From positions 3,934,501 to 3,998,500 of the forward strand of contig NZ_CP102772.1 of NCBI RefSeq assembly GCF_026020075.1: a stretch of DNA of 64,000 nt, written 5' to 3'. Below, piece by piece: positions 8,673-18,275 of the stretch. The stretch is from Bosea sp. NBC_00550 (lineage in GTDB: Bacteria; Pseudomonadota; Alphaproteobacteria; Rhizobiales; Beijerinckiaceae). The notes under the pieces are model-generated. The model saw only the letters and a list, made by a program, of their open reading frames with translations. It was not told the DNA's origin and searched no databases. Position numbers and translations under genes: made by a program. The first letter of the stretch is position 1. Each line of letters starts with the position of its first letter.

Positions 8673-9554
8673 TCAGGCCTTCAGGCGGCGGCAGAGCGCG
8701 TCAAGCTGTTCGAGCGTCTTGTAGCCGATCTTGACCTCGCCCGACCCGTTGGGACGATGTCCAATGGAAACGGCAAGGCCGAGGGCTTCCTCGAGAGCCT
8801 TTTCGAGAGCTCTTGTGTCCGGATCCTTCTCCACCCTGGGCTTCGCCGGGACGGCACTTTTCGTTTCGCCCCGGGATTCTTCCTGCACGACCCGCTCGAT
8901 GTCGCGAACGCTCAGACCTTCGTCGACTATCTTGCGCGCCATGAATTCCGGGTCCGAAACGGAAAGCAATGCACGTGCATGCCCAGCCGAAACGGCGCCT
9001 TCACTCACCATCTTGCGCACCGATTCCGGCAGCTTCGACAGGCGCAACGTATTGGCGACATGGCTGCGGCTCTTGCCGATGACGCGGGCCAGATCGTTCT
9101 GCGTGTAGCTGAACTCGGCAATCAGCCGCTCATAGCCGGCGGCTTCCTCTATCGCATTGAGGTCCGTGCGCTGGACGTTCTCGACGATGGCGATCTCGAG
9201 CGCCTCTCGATCATCAGCCTCGACGAGGATGACCGGCACATCGTGCAACTCGGCGCGCTGCGCCGCGCGCCAGCGGCGTTCGCCGGCGATGATCTCATAG
9301 GCGTCGATCATGCCGGGGATCGAGCGAACGATGATGGGCTGCAGGATGCCCCGCTCGCGGACGGAGGTCGTCAGCTCCTCCAGATCATCCTCGGCGAAGC
9401 TGCGGCGTGGATTGCGGGCGCTCGGCCGCAGGAACTCGACGGGGACCCGGCGCTGGCCGCGCGCCCGCTCGATCGCGCCGATTTCCTCGCCGACATCGCC
9501 GATCAGTGCCGCCAGACCGCGGCCAAGGCGGGAACGCCCCTGTTCTTCGGCCAT
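8673..9554 (-). CDS. parB: Chromosome-partitioning protein ParB
   Basis: 293 residues from the ATG at 9554. A GAGGA ribosome-binding site touches the alternative ATG at 9560 but is 6 nt from this one. The N-terminal stretch RLGRGLAALIG resembles the ParA-stimulating segment. The CTP-binding ParB/Srx core contains NPRRSF, GILQPIIVR and box II GERRWRAAQ, followed by ENVQRTDLNAIEEAAGY. The helix-turn-helix for parS lies in YTQNDLARVIGKSRSHVANTLRLSKLP. The C-terminal dimer domain ends GYKTLEQLDALCRRLK. ParB clamps load at parS and spread to make the partition complex. parA is 29 nt upstream. Confidence 0.97.
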   Translation of the reverse strand: MAEEQGRSRLGRGLAALIGDVGEEIGAIERARGQRRVPVEFLRPSARNPRRSFAEDDLEELTTSVRERGILQPIIVRSIPGMIDAYEIIAGERRWRAAQRAELHDVPVILVEADDREALEIAIVENVQRTDLNAIEEAAGYERLIAEFSYTQNDLARVIGKSRSHVANTLRLSKLPESVRKMVSEGAVSAGHARALLSVSDPEFMARKIVDEGLSVRDIERVVQEESRGETKSAVPAKPRVEKDPDTRALEKALEEALGLAVSIGHRPNGSGEVKIGYKTLEQLDALCRRLKA

Positions 9555-9583
9555 CGCCATTCCTCGTAACCTCGTTGCTTGCT

Positions 9584-10414
9584 TCAGGCGGCCGCGCGCA
9601 GGGCGCGCTCGCGCTTGATCACTTCCGACGCCAGCCGCAGATAGGCCTGCGACCCCGAACAGCGCAGATCATAGAGCAGTGCAGGCTTGCCATAGGACGG
9701 GGCCTCGGAAATCCGCACATTACGTGGGATCACAGTCTCATAAACCTTGTCTCCAAGGAAACTCTTCACATCTGCCATAACCTGGCCCGACAGATTGTTG
9801 CGCGGATCGAACATGGTGAGCACCACGCCCTGGATGATCAGACGCGGATTGAGGCCGGCGCGGACCTGCTCCACCGTCTTGAGCAGCTGGCTGAGACCCT
9901 CCAGCGCAAAGAATTCGCACTGCAGCGGTACCAGCACGGCATCGGCGGCCGTCATCGCGTTGATGGTGATCAGGCTGAGCGAAGGCGGGCAATCGATCAG
10001 GACATAGGTCAAATCCTGGCAGCGCTGGTCGTAGCACAGCTCGTCGATTGCGGTCTTCAACCGGTGTGCACGATCCTTGGCGGAGGCAATCTCCAGCTCC
10101 ACGCCAAGCAGATCGAGTGTCGAAGGCGCCAGCGACAAGCCGGGCACAGCCGTCGGCTGGAGCGCCTGACCCAAGCCGACATCGCCGCAAAGCACGTCAT
10201 AGGTCGAGGATTTCCGGTTGCGGCGATCGACGCCCAGCCCGGTCGAAGCGTTGCCCTGTGGATCGAGATCGACGATCAGCACCTTCTCGCCGATCGCCGC
10301 TAGCGCCGTCCCCAGATTGATCGCCGTCGTCGTTTTGCCGACGCCGCCCTTCTGGTTGGCGAGCGCGATCACGCGCGGGCGGCGCGATGGTGTCGCAGAT
10401 GGAACCTCAGTCAT
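9584..10414 (-). CDS. parA: Chromosome-partitioning ATPase ParA (Soj family)
   Basis: 276 residues from the ATG at 10414. The deviant Walker A motif NQKGGVGKTT is at residues 20-29, with the signature lysine of ParA/MinD proteins. IVDLDPQGNASTGLG follows, then the Walker B-like LIDCPPSLSLITINAM. It forms ATP-dependent dimers on the nucleoid and moves ParB-parS complexes toward a pole. Its ATG overlaps the rsmG stop (ATGA, 10411-10414), so translation is coupled within rsmG-parA-parB. Confidence 0.97.
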   Translation of the reverse strand: MTEVPSATPSRRPRVIALANQKGGVGKTTTAINLGTALAAIGEKVLIVDLDPQGNASTGLGVDRRNRKSSTYDVLCGDVGLGQALQPTAVPGLSLAPSTLDLLGVELEIASAKDRAHRLKTAIDELCYDQRCQDLTYVLIDCPPSLSLITINAMTAADAVLVPLQCEFFALEGLSQLLKTVEQVRAGLNPRLIIQGVVLTMFDPRNNLSGQVMADVKSFLGDKVYETVIPRNVRISEAPSYGKPALLYDLRCSGSQAYLRLASEVIKRERALRAAA

Positions 10415-11058
10415 GAATCGGCTCGTCTCTCGGCCGAGCGAACCATCAGGATTCGCGCAGCGGCATCTGTCACGGAGGAAACCGTCGTAGCCTGAATCTT
10501 CCAATATCTTGCTGAGTCGGTCAATTCCGCATCTAGATGTTGTCCCTTGGGAAAGAGGCCGAGAGTGCCGTTTCTCAATAAATCTTCGCACCAATCGAGA
10601 AGCTGGGTCAGTGACGCCAACGCGCGCGCTGTGACGACATCGACCTTGCCGTTGAAATCGCCGATCGCATCCTCGATCCGTGCCGCATGCACCCGGACCG
10701 GTGCTCCGGTGACGCGAGCCGCGTGCCGCAGAAACGCGCATTTGCGGGCATTGCTCTCGACAAGATCGATCTGGCCCCGGCCCTGCTCTGCCAAGCAAAT
10801 GCCGATCACCAGACCGGGAAAACCGCCTCCCGAGCCAAGATCGAGCCAGCGCTCGCACCCGGCCGCGAGATTGAAGATTTGCAGCGAATCCGCGATGTGA
10901 CGCGTCCAGACCTCGGACAGAGTTGCCGAGGAGACGAGGTTCTTCGCCGCCTGCCAACGCTCCAACTCCGCGACGAGCAGGGCCAGTCGCTCCTCTGTTT
11001 CACGTGAAACAGGCGTCAAGCGCAAAGCGTGCTGACGGTCTTCCTTATCAACAGTCAC
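10411..11058 (-). CDS. rsmG: 16S rRNA m7G527 methyltransferase RsmG (GidB)
   Basis: 215 residues starting at a GTG at 11058 that overlaps the mnmG stop (GTGA). The Rossmann methyltransferase motif I is [17 protein letters not shown], followed by [17 protein letters not shown] and VTARALASL. It methylates G527 of 16S rRNA; loss gives low-level streptomycin resistance in other bacteria. The N-terminal VSRET is encoded by a perfect parS sequence (see 10996-11011). It lies between mnmG and parA in the usual order for this part of the chromosome. Confidence 0.96.
   Translation of the reverse strand: MTVDKEDRQHALRLTPVSRETEERLALLVAELERWQAAKNLVSSATLSEVWTRHIADSLQIFNLAAGCERWLDLGSGGGFPGLVIGICLAEQGRGQIDLVESNARKCAFLRHAARVTGAPVRVHAARIEDAIGDFNGKVDVVTARALASLTQLLDWCEDLLRNGTLGLFPKGQHLDAELTDSARYWKIQATTVSSVTDAAARILMVRSAERRADS
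10996..11011. promoter_or_regulatory. parS centromere site 1 (perfect, inside rsmG)
   Basis: TGTTTCACGTGAAACA matches the 16-bp palindromic parS consensus at all positions. It lies inside the coding sequence of rsmG, 0.6 kb from the parA start and 1.4 kb from parB. It is the expected ParB nucleation site. Confidence 0.93.
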
Positions 11059-12944
11059 GTCGGTCCTGTGGATAAAACTGCCGCGGCCCGGGTTTTTCGC
11101 GCATGCGCCGCCAGCAACGTCAAAGCCGCTGGAGTCATGCCTTCAATCTTCCCAGCCTGCGCCAGATCAGCCGGTCGCTGCAACGCAAGCTTCGCCTTGA
11201 GCTCGTTCGACAGCCCGGAAATGGCGTCGAGATTCAGATCGACGGGGACCTTCAGCGATTGGTCCCGGCGATAGGCCTGAATCTCCGCGGCCTGCCGGTC
11301 GAGATAAACCGCATAGACGGCATCCGCCGTGACGCGCGCCGTCACCGAGGCCGGCCAGCGGTGCAACTCTGTCCAAACCGCCGCTAGCCGCCCGAAATCG
11401 ACATCCGGGTAGGAGAGGATCTGATACGCGCTACGTCGCACCCCGTCGCGATTGAGCTGCAGGCCAACGCTGTCTGCCTGCTGAGGCGTCAGCCACAGGT
11501 TTTGCAGCGTCTCGCGCAACATCCCGATCTCTCGGTGCCGGTCGTCGAACGCCGCCTGTCGGATCGAGCCGACAATTCCGAGTTGGACACCCAGCGCCGT
11601 CAGCCGCTCGTCCGCATTGTCGACGCGGAGCGACAAGCGGAATTCCGCTCGCGACGTGAACATTCGGTACGGTTCCGTAACGCCGTGCGTGACGAGATCG
11701 TCGACGAGAACGCCGATATAGGATTGGGTCCGATCGAAGACCACCGGCTCAGCGCCGCCAGCAAGTCGCGCGGCATTGAGCCCTGCGAGCAGGCCCTGCG
11801 CGCCCGCCTCTTCATAACCAGTCGTGCCGTTGATCTGTCCCGCCAGGAACAGTCCACCGATGGTGCGAGTCTCCAGCGTGTTCTTCAGCGCGCGCGGATC
11901 GACGAAGTCATACTCGATCGCATAGCCGGGCCGCAGCATCGCCGCGCGTTCGAGACCGGGGATCGTCTTCAACAGACCAAGCTGAACATCCTCAGGCAGC
12001 GAGGTCGAGATGCCGTTCGGATAGACGGTGTCGTCGTCCAGGCCCTCGGGCTCGAGGAATATCTGGTGGCCGTCGCGGTCGCCGAAACGCCCGACCTTGT
12101 CCTCGATCGATGGGCAATAGCGTGGGCCGCGTCCCTCGATCTGGCCTGAGAACATCGGCGCGCGATGCAGATTGGCCCGGATCAGCTCGTGGCTCGCCAG
12201 CGTCGTGCGCGTGATTCCGCAGGAGATCTGTGGGTTGGTGATCGCCGTGGTCAGCGCTGAGAACGGCTCCGGCGGCTCGTCGCCGGCCTGCATTTCGAGC
12301 GCCGCCCAATCGATGCTGCGGCCGTCGAGCCGGGGAGGGGTTCCGGTCTTGAGCCGTCCCAATGGAAAACCGTGACGCTCCAGCGTGGCCGAGAGGCCGA
12401 GGGACGGCGCTTCGCCGACGCGCCCGGCCGGGATGCGGGTCTCGCCGACATGGATCAGGCCACGCAGGAAGGTGCCGGTTGTCAGCACGACCGTTCCGGT
12501 AACGAATCGACGTCCATCCGCCAGCACGACGCCGACGACGCGCTCCGCGTCGACCAAGAGGTCGAAGACCTCGCCGGCAACGATGTCGAGGTTCTCTTGC
12601 CGCGCAAGCAACTCCTGCACGGCAAGGCGATAGAGTTTCCGATCGGCCTGGGCGCGCGGGCCGCGCACGGCCGGACCCTTGCGCCGATTAAGCATGCGGA
12701 ACTGGATGCCGCCCAAATCGGCGGCATGCGCCATGATCCCGTCGAGCGCATCGATCTCCCGGACCAGATGACCCTTGCCGAGCCCGCCGATGGCCGGGTT
12801 GCACGACATCACGCCGATCGTCTCGGGCTTATGCGTCACCAGCGCGGTGCGCGCGCCATAGCGCGCCGCGGCGGCAGCCGCTTCGGTTCCGGCATGGCCG
12901 CCACCGACGACGACGACGTCGTAATGCTGCGGATGAATGGACAT
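11055..12944 (-). CDS. mnmG: tRNA uridine-5-carboxymethylaminomethyl modification protein MnmG (GidA)
   Basis: 629 residues, standard length. The N-terminal FAD-binding glycine motif is [13 protein letters not shown] near residues 12-24. It is followed by [21 protein letters not shown] and [18 protein letters not shown], both diagnostic for GidA, with [17 protein letters not shown] in the second half. With MnmE it adds the cmnm5 group to U34 of several tRNAs. mnmE lies directly upstream (74-bp gap), giving the classic mnmE-mnmG-rsmG-parA-parB run. Confidence 0.98.
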   Translation of the reverse strand: MSIHPQHYDVVVVGGGHAGTEAAAAAARYGARTALVTHKPETIGVMSCNPAIGGLGKGHLVREIDALDGIMAHAADLGGIQFRMLNRRKGPAVRGPRAQADRKLYRLAVQELLARQENLDIVAGEVFDLLVDAERVVGVVLADGRRFVTGTVVLTTGTFLRGLIHVGETRIPAGRVGEAPSLGLSATLERHGFPLGRLKTGTPPRLDGRSIDWAALEMQAGDEPPEPFSALTTAITNPQISCGITRTTLASHELIRANLHRAPMFSGQIEGRGPRYCPSIEDKVGRFGDRDGHQIFLEPEGLDDDTVYPNGISTSLPEDVQLGLLKTIPGLERAAMLRPGYAIEYDFVDPRALKNTLETRTIGGLFLAGQINGTTGYEEAGAQGLLAGLNAARLAGGAEPVVFDRTQSYIGVLVDDLVTHGVTEPYRMFTSRAEFRLSLRVDNADERLTALGVQLGIVGSIRQAAFDDRHREIGMLRETLQNLWLTPQQADSVGLQLNRDGVRRSAYQILSYPDVDFGRLAAVWTELHRWPASVTARVTADAVYAVYLDRQAAEIQAYRRDQSLKVPVDLNLDAISGLSNELKAKLALQRPADLAQAGKIEGMTPAALTLLAAHARKTRAAAVLSTGPT

Positions 12945-13018
12945 GGTGTTTCGCTAGCGAAGCGAGACAGGTGGGTCAACGGCAATCGCGGAAAAGCGAT
13001 GAAATGGGACGCCGGCTG

Positions 13019-14347
13019 TCACTTTCCGATGCAGAATCCAGAAAACAGCTGGTCGAGCACATCCTCGACATCGATGCGGCCGACCAGCCGTTCCAAGGCG
13101 ACGACGGCCAGGCGCATATCTTCCGCCAGCAGTTCGCTTTGCCCGTGACCCGCCGTCACGGCTCGCTCCAATGCAGTGATCGCATCCGTCACCGCGGCGC
13201 GGTGGCGTTCACGTGTCACGAGTGCCGGTTCGGCCTGACCCAGCGCTTGCAAACGCGTAACGATCTCCGTCAGAAGCCCGGAAAGCCCGTCGCCGCTTTT
13301 GACCGAGATGGCCCGTTCGCCGGGGAGGGCAGCTCCGCCCAAATCCGACTTCGTCGCAATTGGCAGCGTCGGAGCAGCTTCATGGATTCGATACGGCTCC
13401 GAATCGATGCTTCGCAGAGCGAGGACGAGGTCCGCTCGATCCACAAGCGCCCGGGCGCGCCTGACGCCTTCGGCCTCGATTGGATCGATGCTGTCTCGCA
13501 GGCCGGCCGTGTCGATCAGAATGACGGGCAAGCCAGCGAGATCGAGGCGCACTTCGAGTGCGTCGCGCGTCGTACCGGCGATGGGTGAAACGATCGCCAC
13601 CTCACGCCGCGCCAATGCATTCAGCAGTGTCGACTTGCCGGCATTGGGCGGCCCGGCCAGCACGACCACAAAACCTTCCCGCACACGCTCGCCCATGGCG
13701 AAGCTGCCGAGGGCATCGCGCAGCGACGCCAGAACCTCCACCGCGAGCCCCAGCGCCTGTTCCTGCAGCGGCCCTGACACATCACCTTCATCGGAGAAAT
13801 CAAGCTCCGCGGCCAGCAGGCTCATCGCCTCGATGAGCTTGCCCCGCCATGCCTGCGCGACAACACCGAGAGCGCCGTCCATCTGGCGCAGCGCCTGCTT
13901 GCGCTGCCATTCCGTTTCCGAATCGATCAGATCGGCCAGGCCCTCGACCGCGGCCAGATCGAGCTTTCCCGCCTCGAAGGCGCGGCGGGTAAACTCTCCC
14001 GCTTCGGCCAGTCTGACTCCCGGTAGTGCCGCGAGTATGGCCAGAATTCGCGCGAGAACTGCGCGGGAACCGTGAATGTGGAACTCAGCGACATCATCGC
14101 CGGTAAAACTCGCCGGCGCCGCGAAGAACAACACCAGCGCAGTATCCACGGTCATACCGTTTCCATCCGACAACCGGCGCAATGTCGCCATACGCGGCTC
14201 GGGTATGACTCCTGCAACCGTTTCCAGAACGAATCGAACGCGCGGGCCCGACACTCGCACAACCGCCACGCCAGCGCGGCCAGGCGCCGACGACAAAGCG
14301 ACGATGGTGGGATGGGCTTCGGATGTGTCGGTATCTGCTGCGGCCAT
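13019..14347 (-). CDS. mnmE: tRNA modification GTPase MnmE (TrmE)
   Basis: 442 residues. The N-terminal folate-binding domain has IVALSSAPGRAGVAVVRVSG and EFTRRAFEAGKLDL. The inserted G domain starts near residue 226 with G1 GPPNAGKST, then GTTRD (G2) and DTAGL (G3). The C-terminus ends FCIGK, carrying the catalytic-site cysteine conserved in MnmE. It partners MnmG in wobble-uridine modification. Upstream lies an unusually long 518-bp gap before rho. Confidence 0.97.
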   Translation of the reverse strand: MAAADTDTSEAHPTIVALSSAPGRAGVAVVRVSGPRVRFVLETVAGVIPEPRMATLRRLSDGNGMTVDTALVLFFAAPASFTGDDVAEFHIHGSRAVLARILAILAALPGVRLAEAGEFTRRAFEAGKLDLAAVEGLADLIDSETEWQRKQALRQMDGALGVVAQAWRGKLIEAMSLLAAELDFSDEGDVSGPLQEQALGLAVEVLASLRDALGSFAMGERVREGFVVVLAGPPNAGKSTLLNALARREVAIVSPIAGTTRDALEVRLDLAGLPVILIDTAGLRDSIDPIEAEGVRRARALVDRADLVLALRSIDSEPYRIHEAAPTLPIATKSDLGGAALPGERAISVKSGDGLSGLLTEIVTRLQALGQAEPALVTRERHRAAVTDAITALERAVTAGHGQSELLAEDMRLAVVALERLVGRIDVEDVLDQLFSGFCIGK

Positions 14348-14865
14348 GGTGGCTGATCGATGCTCGGTGAGGCTTTGTGAGGGTGTGCTTTACCAGCGAG
14401 GGCCAGTCAAACCCTGCCGAGCCTTCCAGCCCGTGCTGCCAGCAATGCCCGCCGGATGGGAGGCACTGCGTTTCGCACCGGCCGCGCTGATGCTTAGGCG
14501 TGCTCGGCTGCAAACCAGCAGCAACCGGCTATCTTCCGCCTTTTGGCAATCATTACGCTACCGAATCGGAGATCAGGGAATGCCTCTCGTTGCCCTCAGC
14601 GCGAGTTCGCGCGTCCGACTGCCGTTTGGAACAGCGGTATGACTCTGCGGAAGATGGCAAAGCGCGAAGAAACGCGGAGGTCATACCTAGTCGGCCTGCG
14701 GACACCAACCGACTCCAGACAAAGATGACCGACTCCGAATCGATCAACGCGCCACGGTTGGTCAAAAAAGCGTCTGCCCACAAAACGACTTCGCCGCCGC
14801 ACCGACTGCCGGCTTAGGCAATCGATACGGCGGCGAATCAAATCAGTCTTCTCGAGGCAGGTCCC
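14348..14865. other. 518-bp intergenic region between mnmE and rho, no gene seen
   Basis: No frame here has recognisable protein homology. I see short repeats: an inverted pair ACCAACCG / CGGTTGGT near 14704 and 14754, and three copies of a CGACTCC/CGACTGCC-like motif. Several GANTC sequences fall between 14560 and 14840. It presumably holds the 3' end of the rho message and the mnmE promoter, both on the minus strand. I find no convincing intrinsic terminator and no strong sigma-70 promoter. Confidence 0.5.
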
Positions 14866-16131
14866 TCAGGTGTTCATCGAATCGAAGAACTCGGAGTTCT
14901 GTTTGGTCTGGCGGAGCTTGTCGATCAGGAACTCGATCGCGTCCTGCGGACCCATCGGGTTGAGGATGCGGCGCAGCACATAGGTCTTCTGCAGATCGGA
15001 GCGCGGCGTGATGAGTTCCTCCTTGCGGGTTCCGGATTTGAGGATGTCGATCGCCGGGAAGATGCGCTTGTCGGCCACCTTGCGGTCGAGCACGATTTCC
15101 GAGTTACCCGTGCCCTTGAACTCCTCGAAGATCACCTCGTCCATCCGCGAGCCCGTATCGATCAGCGCGGTCGCGACGATAGTGAGCGAGCCGCCCTCTT
15201 CGATATTACGAGCTGCACCGAAGAAGCGCTTCGGCCGCTGCAGGGCGTTGGCGTCGACACCGCCGGTCAGCACCTTGCCGGAGGACGGCACGACGGTGTT
15301 GTAGGCACGGCCAAGGCGCGTGATCGAATCGAGCAGGATGACGACGTCACGGCCGTGCTCGACCAGGCGTTTGGCCTTTTCGATGACCATCTCGGCAACC
15401 TGGACGTGGCGCGAGGCGGGCTCGTCGAAGGTCGAGGACACGACCTCGCCCTTCACCGAGCGCTGCATGTCCGTGACTTCTTCCGGCCGCTCGTCGATCA
15501 GCAGAACGATCAGATAGCATTCCGGATGATTGGTGGTGATCGACTGCGCGATGTTCTGCAGCAGCACGGTCTTGCCGGTCCGCGGCGGCGCGACGATCAG
15601 GGCGCGCTGGCCCTTGCCGATCGGCGCGACGATATCGATCACGCGCGGCGAGAAATCCTTCTTGGTCGGATCCTGCACTTCGAGCTTCAGCCGCTGGTCC
15701 GGGTAGAGCGGCGTCAGGTTGTCGAAGTGGATCTTGTGCTTGATCTTCTCCGGGTCCTCGAAATTGACGGTGTTGACCTTGAGCAGGGCGAAATAGCGCT
15801 CGCCATCCTTCGGGCCGCGGATCGGGCCTTCGACAGTGTCGCCCGTGCGCAGGCCGAACTTCCGGATCTGCGACGGCGAGACGTAGATGTCGTCAGGCCC
15901 TGGCAGGTAGTTCGAATCGGGCGAACGCAGGAAGCCAAACCCGTCCTGCAGAACCTCGACCACACCCTCGCCCAGGATCTCGGTCTCGCGGGCGGCGAGC
16001 TGCTTGAGGATGGCGAACATCAGCTCCTGCTTGCGCATCGTGCTGGCGTTCTCGACCTCGACCCCCTCGGCGAAAGCCAGCAGTTCGGTCGGCGATTTGC
16101 TCTTGAGCTCTTGAAGCTTGATTTCCCGCAT
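14866..16131 (-). CDS. rho: Transcription termination factor Rho
   Basis: 421 residues from the ATG at 16131 ([14 protein letters not shown]); upstream frame extension has no homology. The N-terminal RNA-binding (cold-shock-like) domain contains [22 protein letters not shown]. The ATPase core has the Walker [25 protein letters not shown], the Walker [17 protein letters not shown] and the Q/R-loop region around [27 protein letters not shown]. The hexameric helicase terminates transcription. There are no extra N-terminal insertions. It is a single gene with 223 bp upstream before hemJ. Confidence 0.98.
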   Translation of the reverse strand: MREIKLQELKSKSPTELLAFAEGVEVENASTMRKQELMFAILKQLAARETEILGEGVVEVLQDGFGFLRSPDSNYLPGPDDIYVSPSQIRKFGLRTGDTVEGPIRGPKDGERYFALLKVNTVNFEDPEKIKHKIHFDNLTPLYPDQRLKLEVQDPTKKDFSPRVIDIVAPIGKGQRALIVAPPRTGKTVLLQNIAQSITTNHPECYLIVLLIDERPEEVTDMQRSVKGEVVSSTFDEPASRHVQVAEMVIEKAKRLVEHGRDVVILLDSITRLGRAYNTVVPSSGKVLTGGVDANALQRPKRFFGAARNIEEGGSLTIVATALIDTGSRMDEVIFEEFKGTGNSEIVLDRKVADKRIFPAIDILKSGTRKEELITPRSDLQKTYVLRRILNPMGPQDAIEFLIDKLRQTKQNSEFFDSMNT

Positions 16132-16354
16132 GGGGCACCCGGATCGTGAACGCCCTGCGAACCAGCAGGGGCGGGGGACGGTACTGGATTGATCGACTTC
16201 GGTCCTGGCCGGACCTGCGCGGAGGTTGCGCGACATGAGCTGCTGCAGCGGCAGATCGCTCACGAATAGTCGACAACAGGGAGGACGCTGGAGAAGCGCA
16301 GTGTCCTGATAGCGGGAAATGCGCCGGGACTCAAGCCGGAAGCATGATAGGCCT

Positions 16355-16777
16355 TCAGAACGGCTTGACGATGACGAGAATGACGATTGCGAGCATCAGA
16401 ACGGCCGGCACCTCGTTGATCATGCGGAAGTAGCGGGCCGGCTTCTGGTTCCGATCCTCCGCAAAGGCCCGAACGTGTTTGGCCAGCATCCCGTGAATAC
16501 CGGAGAGGATGACGACCAGCAGCAGCTTGGCGTGCAGCCAGCCACCTTTGAAGCCGAACGCATACCAAGCGAGGTAGAGGCCAAGCACCCAGGTCAGCAT
16601 CATCGCCGGGTTGATGATGCCCTTCAGCAGCCGCCGCTCCATGATCTTGAAGGTCTCGGACTGGATCGAGCCGGTCTGGGCTTCGGCATGGTAGACCATC
16701 AGCCTCGGCAGATAGAGCATGCCGGCCATCCACGAGATGACGGCGACGACGTGGAAAGCCTTGATCCACTCATACAT
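16355..16777 (-). CDS. hemJ: Protoporphyrinogen IX oxidase HemJ
   Basis: 140 residues with four hydrophobic helices. The start [29 protein letters not shown] carries the conserved histidine of HemJ (UPF0093), and [14 protein letters not shown] follows in the third helix. It oxidises protoporphyrinogen IX to protoporphyrin IX in the membrane. It is 10 nt downstream of hemE on the same strand, so two heme-synthesis steps are cotranscribed. Confidence 0.94.
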   Translation of the reverse strand: MYEWIKAFHVVAVISWMAGMLYLPRLMVYHAEAQTGSIQSETFKIMERRLLKGIINPAMMLTWVLGLYLAWYAFGFKGGWLHAKLLLVVILSGIHGMLAKHVRAFAEDRNQKPARYFRMINEVPAVLMLAIVILVIVKPF

Positions 16778-16787
16778 GTCCTGATCC

Positions 16788-17840
16788 TCAGCCCCGAACC
16801 GCCTTCAGCAACCGCTCGACATGGGCGATCGGCGTGTCCGGCAGAATGCCGTGCCCGAGATTGAAGATGAATGGCCGGTCGCCAAAGGCAGTCAGGATCA
16901 TCTCGATCTCCTTTTCCAGTTCCGCTCCGCCGGCCCTGAGCAGGAGCGGATCGAGATGGCCCTGAACCGGCACGATCGACTGGATCGCCTCGCGGGCAAA
17001 GCTCCGGTCGATATCGGTTTCGAGCCCTACGGCATCGACGCCGGTACCGGTAACGTATTCCGGGATCAGCCTGCCGGCTCCACGCGGGAAGCCGATGATG
17101 CGGGCCTGGGGATGAACGGCCCGGACGCCGTCGACGATTCGCCGCGTCGGCGCGATGCACCAGCGCCTGAAATCATCGGGGCCGAGCGCTCCCGCCCAAC
17201 TGTCGAAGATCTGCACCGCATCGACGCCGGCAGCGATCTGCGCGTTGAGATAACTGATCGAGGCATCGACGATGCGATCGACGATCGCCTGGAACAGCTC
17301 CGGGTCTTTGGCGAAGAGCGCCTTGGCAGGCCCCTGATCCGGCGTGCCGCGCCCGGCGACCATATAGGTCGCAACGGTCCAGGGCGCCCCACAGAAGCCG
17401 ATGAAGCCTGTCGCTGCGGGCAGGGTACGGCGCACCCGCTGCACGGTCTCCACGATAGGGTCGAGCTGGCTCACGGTGGCAACGCGATCGATCTCGGCCA
17501 GACGGCCAGCATCAGCGACGGGTTCGAGCCGCGGACCTTCCCCCTCGACGAACCAGAGCTTCTGGCCGAGCGCTTGCGGCACGACCAGGATATCGGAGAA
17601 CAGGATCGCCGCATCGAAGCCGAAGCGTCTGATCGGCTGAAGCGTCACCTCGGCGGCAAGTTCGGGATTGTAGCAGAGCGCGAGGAAGCTACCGGCTTTC
17701 GCCCTGACCTCCCGATACTCCGGCAGATAGCGACCGGCCTGACGCATCAGCCAGACGGGAGGGACGGGCAGAGTCTCGCCAGCGAGAGCCCGAAGGAAGA
17801 TGGGCATTTCACTGGCCATTCCGAGTGCTCGCCGATCCAT
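16788..17840 (-). CDS. hemE: Uroporphyrinogen decarboxylase
   Basis: 350 residues. Diagnostic blocks are [19 protein letters not shown] (the conserved substrate-binding Arg region), [40 protein letters not shown] and [12 protein letters not shown]. It converts uroporphyrinogen III to coproporphyrinogen III. The ATG at 17840 has a GAGAGGA ribosome-binding site. The gene faces away from the putative origin on its right. Confidence 0.98.
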   Translation of the reverse strand: MDRRALGMASEMPIFLRALAGETLPVPPVWLMRQAGRYLPEYREVRAKAGSFLALCYNPELAAEVTLQPIRRFGFDAAILFSDILVVPQALGQKLWFVEGEGPRLEPVADAGRLAEIDRVATVSQLDPIVETVQRVRRTLPAATGFIGFCGAPWTVATYMVAGRGTPDQGPAKALFAKDPELFQAIVDRIVDASISYLNAQIAAGVDAVQIFDSWAGALGPDDFRRWCIAPTRRIVDGVRAVHPQARIIGFPRGAGRLIPEYVTGTGVDAVGLETDIDRSFAREAIQSIVPVQGHLDPLLLRAGGAELEKEIEMILTAFGDRPFIFNLGHGILPDTPIAHVERLLKAVRG

Positions 17841-17921
17841 CTCGCTTCCTCTCTAAAAAGAGATTCTATGAAAGACTCTCTTTCTTTGACTCTTGGACAG
17901 GGGAGATAGCCCGGCCCAATC

Positions 17922-17941
17922 CTGTCCACAACCGTTCCACA
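17922..17941 (+). promoter_or_regulatory. Tandem weak DnaA-box-like 9-mers
   Basis: CTGTCCACA (17922-17930; 7 of 9 to TTATCCACA) and CGTTCCACA (17933-17941; 6 of 9) lie in the same orientation, exactly 11 bp apart, about one helical turn. Weak sites arrayed in phase are usual in origins. On their own they would not be convincing. Confidence 0.4.
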
Positions 17942-17988
17942 GGCAGTGGGACAGCGGGTCGCGGGCTGGCAGGAGCCGCCACCGGCCA

Positions 17989-18004
17989 TTAAGGCTTTAT
18001 TAAC
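17989..18004 (+). promoter_or_regulatory. CtrA-binding box in the origin region
   Basis: TTAAGGCTTTATTAAC is TTAA, a 7-bp spacer, then TTAAC, a perfect match to the full CtrA consensus TTAA-N7-TTAAC. In Caulobacter, CtrA boxes within the origin block replication initiation in swarmer cells. Confidence 0.75.
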
Positions 18005-18040
18005 GAATTGGAATCCGCCGCTCCGGCGAGACCGCCAAAA

Positions 18041-18056
18041 TGATTCACGTGAAACA
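18041..18056. promoter_or_regulatory. parS-like site 2 (15/16, in the origin gap)
   Basis: TGATTCACGTGAAACA differs from the palindromic parS consensus at one position (third base). The same mismatch creates a GATTC (GANTC) at 18042-18046. It lies 37 bp from the CtrA box. Confidence 0.85.
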
Positions 18057-18142
18057 CTTCCTTAACCATGCACAGCCGGCCGGCTGTTGATGGTTGGGGT
18101 GAGTTATACAAGGCCTCCGGTGGCGGCCGTCTGGATGCGCAG

Positions 18143-18151
18143 TTGTCCACA
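18143..18151 (+). promoter_or_regulatory. DnaA box (8/9)
   Basis: TTGTCCACA matches TTATCCACA at eight of nine positions and is the best DnaA-box candidate seen in the hemE-ppsR gap. Confidence 0.55.
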
Positions 18152-18275
18152 CCGCTCCCCATGCCCCGGGAAAACTCGGTCCGGCTGCTGTGGCGGTCCT
18201 TTCTGCCCGAATGTCCGATTCCGGTCCGGCTGAAAGCGCGCTAAATGAAGTGAGTGCTTCGAGCCGGGGAACGAC

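Larger units (their letters stand above)
17841..18275. other. oriC: Putative chromosomal replication origin (oriC)
   Basis: A 435-bp gap between divergent hemE and ppsR, the gene pair that flanks the origin in Caulobacter crescentus and Rickettsia (hemE / RP001 family). In order it holds a pyrimidine/A-rich tract with three GANTC sites (17862, 17874, 17888) and a pair of CCACA-ending 9-mers 11 bp apart (17922-17930, 17933-17941). Then come a full CtrA box (17989-18004), a GAATC (18011), a near-perfect parS (18041-18056) and an 8/9 DnaA box TTGTCCACA (18143-18151), with another GATTC at 18217. Genes on both sides point away from it. No ORF with homology lies inside. Origin activity is inferred from these signals. 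Confidence 0.75.

Noticed and set aside
13211..13226. A parS-like TTCACGTGTCAC inside mnmE
   Set aside because: Only one half of the palindrome matches; too degenerate to list.
14500..14817. Small protein in the mnmE-rho gap
   Set aside because: Composition and lack of any homologous motif suggest a chance frame.
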